Shown: positions 23,214 through 30,109 of the stretch, in pieces | Layout of the letters: every line of letters starts with the position of its first letter | Numbering within the stretch: position 1 is the stretch's first letter | Made by a program: the position numbers and the translations under genes | Assembly (NCBI GenBank): GCA_964342805.1 | Contig: CAYFHQ010000026.1 | Span: 1 to 37,222, forward strand | Length of the DNA: 37,222 bases | Reading direction: 5' to 3' | DNA from: CAYFHQ01 sp964342805 | GTDB taxonomy: Bacteria > Bacillota > Clostridia > Peptostreptococcales > Acidaminobacteraceae | Notes under the pieces: generated by a model | The model's database searches: none | Told to the model about the DNA's origin: nothing | The model's input: only the letters and a program-made list of their open reading frames with translations

Positions 23214-24584
23214 CTACGCGGACAGGCGTTCTCCTTCTGGTATATATTTTTTTGTTACGAGGAGGATGACAAACCATCCCACCAAGAGGACGCCTTTAAA
23301 GACGCTGGACATGGAAATGGACCACCATACCCCTTCCAGTCCCAATAGTGATGCTTGAGACAGCAAGATGGCGAACGGCACCCGCAGTCCTGTGAACAGG
23401 ATACTAATCACGCTTGGGGGCACTGTTTTGCCTAGGCCGTTAAAGGCACCGGCCGTTGAAATCTCCCAGCACATGAAAAGCTGAGACAGGCCAAGGATTT
23501 GCAGGTAGATCGTACCCACGGCAATGGCCTCAGGTTCTGGTATAAAGAGGGCCATGAGGGGCTTGGCGCCAAAGATCAGCAAGGACGTGGCAAAAATCCC
23601 AATCACGGTCATAATGCCCATGGCACTGATATAGCCTTTTTTGATCCGTTCCCATTTGCCAGCGCCGAAGTTCTGGCCAGTAAAGGCACTGAGGGCTGTG
23701 GAGAAGCCGGAAGCGGTCATCCAGGAAATGGCCTCAATTTGTGAACCCACTTTTTGCACGGCAATGGGAACTGGGCCCCAGGCGGCAATAATCCGGGCGA
23801 TGAACATGGCAAAGACCGTAAAGGCACCACTTTGGACCCCAACAGGGAAACCGGTTTTAATGACAAACCGCATGGACTCCATGTGGGGTTTTCGGAACAT
23901 GGAAAAACTAAAGACCGGGCTCTCCTGACGGCGGCGAACCACCATGAAGATTACCGTAACGGTCATTTGAGCAATAATAGTTGCCAGGGCTGCACCAGCC
24001 ACGCCCATGGCTGGAATCGGACCCAAACCAAAGATCAGGAGGGGGTCAAGGACAATGTTCATGACCAGGCCTGTGGTGTTGATCAAAAATGGGGTCCGGC
24101 TATTACCTGCCCCGTTGAAAATACCCGAAAGAACAGGGTTGGCAAAGTAAAAGGGAATGCCAAGGGCAATAATACTCAAATAGGTAATGGCGTCGGAGAC
24201 CACCCCAGCGTCATCGATGTTAAAGAAGGCAATGAGGGGCTTCCTAAAAACAAAAAGGGCTAGGCCGAAGAGGACACCGTTGAGTAGGTTGACCTGCATG
24301 GCGCTACGGGCGTATCTTTTTGCCCCTTGGACGTTATCCTTTCCAATGGCTTGGGCCACGCCAACTTCTGCCCCGATTTGAGCCATTCGGACAAAGGCCA
24401 TGGCCAACCAGGTGTAAAAGCCTGCGGTTCCCACTGCGGCAACGGCCTTGGCCCCAACACGACCAATCCAAAACATGTCGGTTAGGTTGTAGGCCATTTG
24501 CAGGAAGGACGTGCCCATGATGGGCAGGGCCAGCAATATGAGATTTTTGGTTATTTTTCCTTCTGTAAGTTTCATCGTTTTCAT
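23214..24584 (-). CDS. MATE-family multidrug/cation exporter
   Basis: About 456-aa membrane protein with twelve hydrophobic segments in two similar halves, as in MATE transporters. Typical: LILLALPIMGTSFLQMAYNLTD-type start of helix 1 (P-I-x-x-x-x-L-Q-x-x-Y-N-x-x-D), FVRMAQIGAEVGVAQAIG, FNGAGNSRTPFLIN, and the matching FNGLGKTVPPSVIS in the second half. Exports drugs or metabolites using a sodium or proton gradient. Three nearby ATG codons; 24584 is preferred because GAGG lies 7 bp upstream. Substrate and link to neighbours unknown. Confidence 0.93.
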   Translation of the reverse strand: MKTMKLTEGKITKNLILLALPIMGTSFLQMAYNLTDMFWIGRVGAKAVAAVGTAGFYTWLAMAFVRMAQIGAEVGVAQAIGKDNVQGAKRYARSAMQVNLLNGVLFGLALFVFRKPLIAFFNIDDAGVVSDAITYLSIIALGIPFYFANPVLSGIFNGAGNSRTPFLINTTGLVMNIVLDPLLIFGLGPIPAMGVAGAALATIIAQMTVTVIFMVVRRRQESPVFSFSMFRKPHMESMRFVIKTGFPVGVQSGAFTVFAMFIARIIAAWGPVPIAVQKVGSQIEAISWMTASGFSTALSAFTGQNFGAGKWERIKKGYISAMGIMTVIGIFATSLLIFGAKPLMALFIPEPEAIAVGTIYLQILGLSQLFMCWEISTAGAFNGLGKTVPPSVISILFTGLRVPFAILLSQASLLGLEGVWWSISMSSVFKGVLLVGWFVILLVTKKYIPEGERLSA

Positions 24585-24744
24585 TTTCTGCCTCATCTAC
24601 ATGAATTCATGCTGTCTGCGATCTGAAGATTGCTTCTTATATATACCACTTTGTGGGTGGTAGACTCTATAATGTTTCGATTCCCGAAAAGATCAGGTCA
24701 GTTTATGTTAATAGAGGACGGGGCCAATGTCAATAGATTGGACG

Positions 24745-24795
24745 TGAAAAGACCAATAGACGCCTCCCGTATGGAACGCAGGAGGCGTCTATTGG
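24745..24795 (-). terminator. Strong hairpin terminator of the SAHH-like gene
   Basis: Perfect 15-bp stem (24753-24767 with 24781-24795), 13-nt loop, followed on the minus strand by TCTTTTC. 64 bp after the stop codon of the minus-strand gene at 24859. The remaining bases 24597-24744 show no gene; the MATE promoter should lie there. Confidence 0.7.
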
Positions 24796-24858
24796 CTGAA
24801 AGCAGGCCAGCATTACGGATAATGCTTCCTGTTTTCTATATGAAAGCTTTCGGATGGT

Positions 24859-26037
24859 CTATGCCATGGCCTCCAAAGACAGGAGACTGATGGACCGGTT
24901 AATGTCCTCTGGAACGGCTTGGAGTCCCCTTTTCAGGCTATCAGGGTCTACTAATAATCGTTCAGCAGAGGCTGACTGGAGGCCCAGGCCCAGGTCCATA
25001 ATTTCTATGGGGTTGCCGTCACCTGCAGACAGGTTGAGGGGGCTGGCGTCCTGCAGGAGAAAAATGGACTTGTCCCCATAGGTGAGCATGTCTACACCGG
25101 CCTTGACGGTTTCCACCGACTGGGCCTGGTCTTTCAGGTCCTGGGTGTTGATCTCCAAGCCATAGTGGCCTGAGTTGGCAAGGATGACCCCCTCTTTAAA
25201 GAATGAGATGTGGCTGGCATTGATCACATCGAACCGACCGGTTACTGTGATGACTACGTCAGCCCTGGGTAGCAAGTCCTCCAAGACACCAACCTGGTGG
25301 CCTTCTGCCTTGGCCTTGAGCTGGAAGACAGGGTCAATGTCGTACACCATTGTTGAAGCCCCCAGACCCTGAAACTTCTTGGCGATCCCACTGCCACACC
25401 AACCGTAACCAATAACAAGAATGTGTTTACCACCAACCAGCAGGCTGGTATTGCGCATAAAGCCGTCCACCACAGACTGGCCCACCCCAATGGCATTCTC
25501 CAGCAACTGCTTGAGGGGGGAGTCATCAATGACAATAATGGGGAAGGCAGGCGCAATCTTGGCGTCTTCAATGAGCAACTTACCCGACCGGGTTTCCTCG
25601 TTACAGCCCTCCGGTACCCAGTCTCGATCTTTACTATGGTAGGCCAAAGTTAGGCTGGCCCCGTTATCCAGGAGAAGATGCGGTTTTTCCCCTAGAGCTT
25701 TTTCCAGATAAACTTGGTGGTCTTCCATGGTGTCTTGTGTCTTGGCAAAGACCGTGACCCGGTCCAGGCTGGCCAGGTAGGCAGCTGTGTCTGCCTTGGT
25801 TGTGCCCAGACAGCCCACCAGGTAAATGTGGTCTGCACCACCGGCCAGAAGGCCTTCAATCCAGTAGGCTGTTTTGGGTTCTACGTGCATGCATATGGCG
25901 ATGGTTTTTCCTTTAAAGGTTTGTTCTTTTTCATATTTTTCCGATAGGGACCTAATGATGGGCATTTGGGACCGGAACCAAGTCATCCGGTTTGCCCCTG
26001 CCAGGGCAAGTTGTAGATCATCAACGATTGAATTCAT
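24859..26037 (-). CDS. Divergent S-adenosylhomocysteinase-like protein
   Basis: 392 aa, NAD-dependent SAHH fold. Canonical parts: ICMHVEPKTAYWIEGL (His51 in the His-x-x-x-x-T-A pattern), GVGQSVVDGFMRNTSLLVGGK, the NAD loop VIGYGWCGSGIAKKFQGLGA, and SGHYGLEI (G-H-F-D-x-E-I in SAHH). But several residues expected in true SAHH differ: the DDGGD motif is LDNGAS, the STQD motif is TTKAD, EETTTG is EETRSG, K-F-x-N-D/FDN is KQLLEN, and the family's C-terminal K-P-D-x-Y-R-Y tail is absent. So SAH may not be the substrate. Start at 26037 after AAAGGTGG; divergent from a Crp/Fnr gene with an operator between. Confidence 0.75.
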   Translation of the reverse strand: MNSIVDDLQLALAGANRMTWFRSQMPIIRSLSEKYEKEQTFKGKTIAICMHVEPKTAYWIEGLLAGGADHIYLVGCLGTTKADTAAYLASLDRVTVFAKTQDTMEDHQVYLEKALGEKPHLLLDNGASLTLAYHSKDRDWVPEGCNEETRSGKLLIEDAKIAPAFPIIVIDDSPLKQLLENAIGVGQSVVDGFMRNTSLLVGGKHILVIGYGWCGSGIAKKFQGLGASTMVYDIDPVFQLKAKAEGHQVGVLEDLLPRADVVITVTGRFDVINASHISFFKEGVILANSGHYGLEINTQDLKDQAQSVETVKAGVDMLTYGDKSIFLLQDASPLNLSAGDGNPIEIMDLGLGLQSASAERLLVDPDSLKRGLQAVPEDINRSISLLSLEAMA

Positions 26038-26073
26038 GGTTACCACCTTTCTCGACCTTGTCTTTACGGGTCC

Positions 26074-26115
26074 AGTATACTGTGGCATACTGGTAGGCAA
26101 AGAGGACAAATGTCC
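26074..26115. promoter_or_regulatory. Divergent SAHH-like/crp promoter region with GGACA-N2-TGTCC operator
   Basis: Operator-like GGACAAATGTCC at 26104-26115. For the minus-strand gene, TATACT (26079-26074) gives a start near 26067; the operator centre is then about 42 bp upstream, the class II activator position, and the -35 is poor. For the plus-strand crp gene, TTTACG (26063-26068) and CATACT (26086-26091) with a 17-bp spacer put the start near 26098, so the same site lies just downstream and may allow autorepression. Confidence 0.55.
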
Positions 26116-26128
26116 GCGGAGGTGGAAA

Positions 26129-26800
26129 ATGATTCGTGAACAGAACCCCAAACTACTACAAGAAGCCATTTCACAATTTGCACTGGAAGGGATATTTGAT
26201 GGTGTTTTAGACCAGGTCTCCTTCCATTCCTTTGAGCCTGGGGAGTTTATCCTCCATGAAGCGGAACCACCTGCCTACTATTACTTCCTGATCAAGGGCA
26301 AGGCCAAGGTCATACCATCTTCTGAGAATGGGAAGATTGCTCTACTTGACCTCCTCACCCCCCTGGACCTCTTGGGAGATATTGAGTTCATCCGCAGTGA
26401 GGACAACTATTACAGCGTCATGTCCATTGACCATACAATCCTCATTGCCCTGCCCATGGAGGTGGTCAAGCGGTCCTTGAGGGACAATGTGGCCTTTAAC
26501 CAAATGGTCTCCCGGGTCCTAGCTGAGAAAATCAGGACCCTGTCGGTCAAATACTCACGGACCATGCTCTACCCACTGAAAAATCGTTTGGCCCGCTACT
26601 TGATCGACCACAAGGGGGACCAAGGCGAGATCATGGTGGACATACCCATGGAACAAACAGCGGACTACTTTGGCATTACCACCCGCCACCTCCGGCGGAT
26701 CATGTCAGAATTTGAAACCGACCAGGTCCTCAAGCGGTCCCGGGGCAAGGTCATTATTTTGGACATGGACCGGTTGGAGGCCTTTGCCTCCTATCTATAG
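26129..26800 (+). CDS. Crp/Fnr-family transcriptional regulator
   Basis: 223 aa. Residues about 20-120 form the cyclic-nucleotide-type beta-barrel (FEPGEFILHEAEPPAYYYFLIKGKAKV, LLGDIEFI); a dimer helix follows; residues about 150-215 are a Crp-type winged helix with the recognition region EQTADYFGITTRHLRRIMSEF. No Cys cluster of the FNR type, so it is not an iron-sulfur oxygen sensor; the R-S ligand pair of E. coli CRP is not evident, so the effector is unknown. Start at 26129 follows GGAGG. It lies opposite the SAHH-like gene and before an HD hydrolase gene, and the same 12-bp palindrome stands before all three. Confidence 0.9.
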   Translation: MIREQNPKLLQEAISQFALEGIFDGVLDQVSFHSFEPGEFILHEAEPPAYYYFLIKGKAKVIPSSENGKIALLDLLTPLDLLGDIEFIRSEDNYYSVMSIDHTILIALPMEVVKRSLRDNVAFNQMVSRVLAEKIRTLSVKYSRTMLYPLKNRLARYLIDHKGDQGEIMVDIPMEQTADYFGITTRHLRRIMSEFETDQVLKRSRGKVIILDMDRLEAFASYL

Positions 26801-26821
26801 GGGCAATTCCATTTGTTGACC

Positions 26822-26862
26822 GGACATTTGTCCTGTCGACCAAGTGGTTGGCGACATACAAT
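26822..26862 (+). promoter_or_regulatory. HD-gene promoter with GGACA-N2-TGTCC operator at the class II position
   Basis: GGACATTTGTCC (26822-26833) is the exact reverse complement of the site at 26104-26115. TACAAT (26857-26862) is a good -10, giving a start near 26869; the operator centre is then at -41.5. The -35 sequence TGTCGA is poor, as expected for a promoter needing an activator. Confidence 0.6.
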
Positions 26863-26950
26863 AGTGTTGAGTAAAACTCATTGATAGACATTTCTGTAGA
26901 ACGAAGATAATTGCATGAATACGAGCCTTAGATAGATGAAAGGAAAAGCC

Positions 26951-27646
26951 ATGGAAACCATTATCCAAAAGACCAAAGCCTATATGAAGGAAAAACAACT
27001 GGGAGAAACCACAGGCCATGACTGGTGGCATACGGACCGGGTCCACAAGATGGCCCGACGGATTGCCCGCCAGGAGGCTGGAAATATTAATATGAACGTG
27101 GTGGAACTGGCTGCCCTCCTCCATGATATTGAGGACTGGAAGTTCAATGACGGAGACGAAACGGCGGGCCCTCGGGCTGCCAAGGCCTGGCTGAGTGATT
27201 TAGGGGTTTCTGAGGATATTCAAGACCATGTGGCGGATATTATTATCCATATGTCCTTTAAGGGCAACAAGAAAAAAGGGGCCATGAAGACCATCGAGGG
27301 CCAGATTGTCCAGGACGCTGACCGCCTAGACGCCATTGGGGCCATTGGCCTTGCCCGGATGTTTGCCTACGGGGGCAATATCGACAACGAGATTTTTAAC
27401 CCTGAGATCACTCCTCGACTGGAAATGAACTCGAAAATCTACAAGGACAAGTCCATCAAGTCCTGCTCCTTTAACCACATGTATGAAAAACTCTTCTTCC
27501 TGAAAGAGCTCATGAACACAAAAACGGCCACAGAAATTGCCCAGGAACGCCATGACTACCTCCTGGACTTTGCCAAGCGGTTTTTGGAGGAGTCTGAGTA
27601 TACGGAGAGTGTTCACTATGACATGCTTGAGGATTTTATGAAGTAA
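26951..27646 (+). CDS. HD-domain phosphohydrolase (YedJ-like)
   Basis: About 231 aa. The metal-binding HD motif is complete: His in HDWWHTDRVHKMA, HD in AALLHDIEDWKF, and Asp in QDADRLDAIGAIGLARMFAYGG. The last block is typical of the YedJ/YpgQ group, which cleaves nucleoside triphosphates or related phosphates. Start at 26951 follows AAAGGAAAAGCC; the in-frame ATG at 26936 lacks a ribosome site. Downstream of crp and, by its operator, a likely Crp-type target along with the SAHH-like gene. Substrate unknown. Confidence 0.9.
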   Translation: METIIQKTKAYMKEKQLGETTGHDWWHTDRVHKMARRIARQEAGNINMNVVELAALLHDIEDWKFNDGDETAGPRAAKAWLSDLGVSEDIQDHVADIIIHMSFKGNKKKGAMKTIEGQIVQDADRLDAIGAIGLARMFAYGGNIDNEIFNPEITPRLEMNSKIYKDKSIKSCSFNHMYEKLFFLKELMNTKTATEIAQERHDYLLDFAKRFLEESEYTESVHYDMLEDFMK

Positions 27647-27658
27647 CAAAAAAGAAGA

Positions 27659-27689
27659 AAACCCTTCATCTTTGGGGAATGAAGGGTTT
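27659..27689. terminator. Bidirectional terminator between the HD gene and small gene 1
   Basis: AAACCCTTCAT / ATGAAGGGTTT (27659-27669, 27679-27689), 11-bp stem. On the minus strand it is followed by TTCTTCTTTTTT, so it best serves the small gene at 27777-27920; on the plus strand no T-tract follows. Confidence 0.65.
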
Positions 27690-27776
27690 GAGGGGTGCTT
27701 GTTCAAGCGGTGTTACGTTGATACTCGTGTTAACGCTATATCAATACGATGTTTTCGTTATCTACTTAGTATGTGC

Positions 27777-27920
27777 TTACTGGAATAGACGTGGATCAGC
27801 AGCAGCTAGACGCTGGTTTTCTACGTATTCACGGATCGCACGATCCTGAGCTAGACGACGAGTGAAGTTCTTCGTTACTGCTTCTGTTGCCTTGTTAAAC
27901 ATTCTGTTCATGGATGCCAT
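27777..27920 (-). CDS. Conserved 47-aa small protein, copy 1
   Basis: 47 codons, ATG preceded by AAGGAGG with an 8-bp spacer, stop TAA. Not recognised. It shares 39 of 47 residues with the gene at 28823-28966, differing mostly by conservative swaps, with codon-level silent changes as expected for selection on protein. Core block TKNFTRRLAQDRAIREY; ends AAADPRLFQ. Basic, without Cys, Trp or a membrane segment, and largely helical in appearance. Own promoter TTTACA-17-TATACT (28073-28078, 28050-28055), leader of about 120 nt, terminator about 90 bp after the stop. A LysR-type box lies at -65. Could be a regulatory or stress protein; function unknown. Confidence 0.8.
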   Translation of the reverse strand: MASMNRMFNKATEAVTKNFTRRLAQDRAIREYVENQRLAAADPRLFQ

Positions 27921-28049
27921 ACGACCTTCCTCCTTATATCATTTCCGGTTGTCTAAAACCCTTTGTTCTAGAAACCTATACAAAACCATTTACAAATCGT
28001 TTTCGGAAAATGTTTGTTGAGAAGTTTTCCGATTCCTTATTACACCCTC

Positions 28050-28121
28050 AGTATACTCCCGACTTTTGCTTTTGTAAAATTGAAAGAAACGAATTTATCC
28101 ATCGAAATTTCCGATGGATAA
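28050..28121 (-). promoter_or_regulatory. Promoter and LysR-type box of small gene 1
   Basis: Minus strand: TTTACA at 28073-28078, 17-bp spacer, TATACT at 28050-28055; start predicted near 28043. ATCGAAATTTCCGAT (28101-28115), a T-N11-A box, is centred at -65, the usual LysR recognition position. It is the core of a longer perfect inverted repeat TTATCCATCG-N7-CGATGGATAA (28095-28121). Confidence 0.65.
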
Positions 28122-28130
28122 GCATTTTGG

Positions 28131-28408
28131 CATGAAAACGTATTCCTATCATTTCCTCAGGAAAACGCTTTCTCCATTTAACGTTAAAAACCTTGCAATT
28201 ACTCACTCTCACGTTTTCCTACTTCAACTTTTTCACGTCGACTTTTTTCGCAATCATTTCCAATTCCCCTGACATCGTGAAATGTGTCCCCAGTATTTCG
28301 CTAATGTTTCAGGACTGTTAATGGAATGTGTCTGTGGGGTGTCAGAAGGGAGAAATGCAGGCTGATTTTCTTGAAAAAAATCGATAGGAGTGGCGCTAAA
28401 ATCGAAAA
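28131..28408. other. Non-coding stretch with two cre-like sites before the structured RNA
   Basis: No gene supported. ATGAAAACGTATTCCT (28132-28147) matches 15 of 16 positions of the catabolite element consensus WTGNNARCGNWWWCAW, and a weaker copy follows at 28159-28174. They lie about 96 and 124 bp upstream of the small gene 1 start. On the plus strand TAAAAT at 28397-28402 is a possible -10 for the RNA below, though no good -35 stands before it. Confidence 0.4.
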
Positions 28409-28747
28409 GACCGCTTGCTTTTGAGAATGATCTCGCCCAAGGCGCGGCTGAAAGCCGGCTGGTGAGCGATCATGTGGATCGTGATCCAGTCTGTTTTCAG
28501 ACAGCAAGGCAGTATGGGGGCATTCTAGGACGTAAGAAACACCATTTCTTCGAAATGGTGCAAGATTGGCGACAGGGTCGCCAAGATTGGTTGCTTTTGA
28601 AAATGTTCTCAGACAAGGAACAGCAGAAAATCGACAGGGGAGCGATCATTGGGATCGTGACCCGGTCGCTTTTCTGCTAGTGACGCTGTATGAGGACATT
28701 TTCAAATGCAAAAACGCCACATCGGGGGGCGATGTGGCGTTCTTTTA
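28409..28747 (+). ncRNA. Tandem structured RNA: two 121-nt homologous domains (putative, unrecognised)
   Basis: Two ungapped 121-nt copies, A 28415-28535 and B 28591-28711 (offset 176). Closing stem P1: copy B pairs 28591-28610 with 28692-28711 (19 of 20 pairs), copy A pairs 28415-28434 with 28516-28535 (17 of 20, with a mismatch at the same place). Inner stem P2: AGCAGAAAA/TTTTCTGCT in B (28622-28630, 28670-28678) and GGCTGAAAG/TTTTCAGAC in A. Apical hairpin CGATC-N5-GATCG and the flanking GAG/TGA internal loop (tandem G-A pairs) are identical in both. Changes between copies are often compensatory (T-A to A-T, G-C to A-T). The linker holds two perfect hairpins (28541-28559, 28568-28582). An intrinsic terminator ends it. 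I do not recognise an RNA class. The 5' end is estimated from the start of P1. Confidence 0.7.
28713..28746. terminator. Terminator of the structured RNA, also usable by small gene 2
   Basis: Perfect 12-bp stem AACGCCACATCG / CGATGTGGCGTT (28713-28724, 28730-28741), 5-G loop, then CTTTTA on the plus strand. On the minus strand the same stem runs into TTTTTGC, so it can also end the transcript of the gene at 28823-28966. Confidence 0.85.
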
Positions 28748-28822
28748 TGTGCTAATTCAATGTTGTCAGTTATGGATTTTCGCGTCACTTGCTATATCAA
28801 AATGTTGTCATGTTTGCGTGGA

Positions 28823-28966
28823 TTATTGGAAAATTCGTGGATCAGCTGCAGCCATACGCTGGTTTTCGATGTATTCACGAATTGCACGATCCTGTGCCAA
28901 ACGTCGAGTGAAGTTCTTTGTTGCGATTTCTGCTGCCTTGTTAAATACTCTGTTCATGATTGCCAT
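28823..28966 (-). CDS. Conserved 47-aa small protein, copy 2
   Basis: 47 codons, ATG 8 bp after AAGGAGG, stop TAA. Paralogue of the gene at 27777-27920: 39/47 identical, the eight changes being residues 3, 7, 12, 14, 15, 33, 38 and 45. Same core TKNFTRRLAQDRAIREY and same ending AAADPR-I-FQ. Promoter TTTACA-17-TATACT (29129-29134, 29106-29111) gives a leader of about 130 nt, similar to copy 1. A LysR-type box lies at -65 and a LysR gene diverges from it at 29204. No family recognised; a role in the same response as copy 1 is likely. Confidence 0.8.
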   Translation of the reverse strand: MAIMNRVFNKAAEIATKNFTRRLAQDRAIREYIENQRMAAADPRIFQ

Positions 28967-29105
28967 ATGATCGTCCTCCTTATTCGGATTGCGAATCTTG
29001 TTCGCATTTATAATTGGGCCATGTGGCCTGTTAACCTATACAAAACCATTTACAAATCGGGCCAAGACTTTATTGAGAAGTGTTCTCAACCCTTTCTACA
29101 TTTTC

Positions 29106-29171
29106 AGTATACATCGGTAATAGAATCCTGTAAAATTGAAAGAAACGAACATTTCAATCGAAATTTCCGAT
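29106..29171 (-). promoter_or_regulatory. Promoter and LysR-type box of small gene 2
   Basis: Minus strand: TTTACA at 29129-29134, 17-bp spacer, TATACT at 29106-29111; start predicted near 29099. The same ATCGAAATTTCCGAT box stands at 29157-29171, centred at -65. Further stretches (CTATACAAAACCATTTACAA in the leader at 29037-29056, and TGTAAAATTGAAAGAAACGA at the promoter) are shared with copy 1, so the whole control region is duplicated. Confidence 0.65.
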
Positions 29172-29203
29172 GGATCGAAAACACACAAAGAAAGGACGGT
29201 CAA

Positions 29204-30109
29204 ATGGAGATTCGTCAGTTTCTGACCTTTGAAAAAATCATAGAGACAGGGAGTTTTACCAAGGCTTCTGAGGAGTTGGGCTATGCCCAGTCTTCTGTTA
29301 CGGCCCATATACAGGCCATTGAGCAGGAACTGGGTGGCAAGGTATTTGACCGGGTGGGCAAGCAAATTTTTCTTACTGACCTGGGTCGGATGCTACAGCC
29401 TAGAGTAAGGCGGCTACTGAGTTCTTACCAAAAAATCGAGCAACTCCAGAACTATGGAACGGCTCACCGGGGTGTCATCCGAATTGGTGTTGAGGAATCC
29501 TTCGCCCTTTACCGGATGAATGACCTATTATCCCGCTTCAACGACGAGTATCCCGATGTGGAAATCGTCCTGCTCAACGCCCCCTACCGGGAGCTGGAGC
29601 CTAAACTTTTTTCCGGTGAAGCTGATCTGATCTTTGTCATGGACCGCTTTATCCAAACCTCAGACTTAGCAGTCTACCCCTTAATCGAAGAGGAAATGGT
29701 CGTGGTGGGGTCACCCAAGTACCTGGCCCGTCGTGACGCCCAAAAGGAAAAAATCACCCGTATTATCAACACAAAAAAAGGCGGTACCTTCCGCCTGCTC
29801 TTTGACCAATACCTGAAAGGACGGTGGTCAAAGGTAGAAAACTCCCTAGAGGCCTGGAGTTTAGAACTGGTCAAACAGTCTGTTATCCTAGGTCTTGGTG
29901 TTTCCTTCTTGCCCCGGGTTACCGTGGCCGACGAAATCGAGTCCGGTGCCCTGGACTATGACACCATCCCCCTTAAAGAAGGCAACCAGCTCTTTTCCCA
30001 GATGGCCTACCACAAGCAACGTTATATAACGCCTGTCATGCAGGCCTTTATCGATATGGCCTTGGAAATGCAAACCGATGACATCAAGGAAATCTTTGTT
30101 GGACGTTAA
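29204..30109 (+). CDS. LysR-family transcriptional regulator
   Basis: 301 aa. N-terminal winged HTH (MEIRQFLTFEKIIETGSF, KASEELGYAQSSVTAHIQAIEQELG, VFDRVGKQIFLTDLGR), then a LysR substrate-binding domain (HRGVIRIGVEESFALYRM, VEIVLLNAPYRELEPKLFSGEADLIF, SVILGLGVSFLPRVTV). The effector is unknown. The ATG at 29204 follows AAAGGACGG; a long upstream extension of the frame crosses the promoter region and is not real. Divergent from small gene 2; its box is found at the same place before both small genes, so it probably controls both and perhaps itself. Confidence 0.93.
   Translation: MEIRQFLTFEKIIETGSFTKASEELGYAQSSVTAHIQAIEQELGGKVFDRVGKQIFLTDLGRMLQPRVRRLLSSYQKIEQLQNYGTAHRGVIRIGVEESFALYRMNDLLSRFNDEYPDVEIVLLNAPYRELEPKLFSGEADLIFVMDRFIQTSDLAVYPLIEEEMVVVGSPKYLARRDAQKEKITRIINTKKGGTFRLLFDQYLKGRWSKVENSLEAWSLELVKQSVILGLGVSFLPRVTVADEIESGALDYDTIPLKEGNQLFSQMAYHKQRYITPVMQAFIDMALEMQTDDIKEIFVGR

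Noticed and set aside
24630..24890. 86-codon plus-strand frame after the MATE gene
   Set aside because: It contains the 15-bp terminator hairpin and overlaps the end of the SAHH-like gene; no ribosome site.
28415..28711. CRISPR array or insertion-sequence ends as an explanation of the 121-nt repeats
   Set aside because: Only two long diverged copies with internal stems and a 55-bp linker; no short repeat-spacer pattern, no transposase and no target-site duplication seen.
28390..28970. Two overlapping plus-strand frames (28390-28680 and 28566-28970) across the structured RNA
   Set aside because: No ribosome sites, no protein-like composition, and they cross stems, the terminator and the antisense of small gene 2; the RNA and the small gene explain the region better.
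28706..29203. Long N-terminal extension of the LysR frame
   Set aside because: It runs through a terminator, the antisense of small gene 2 and its promoter; the LysR HTH begins exactly at ATG 29204, which has a ribosome site.
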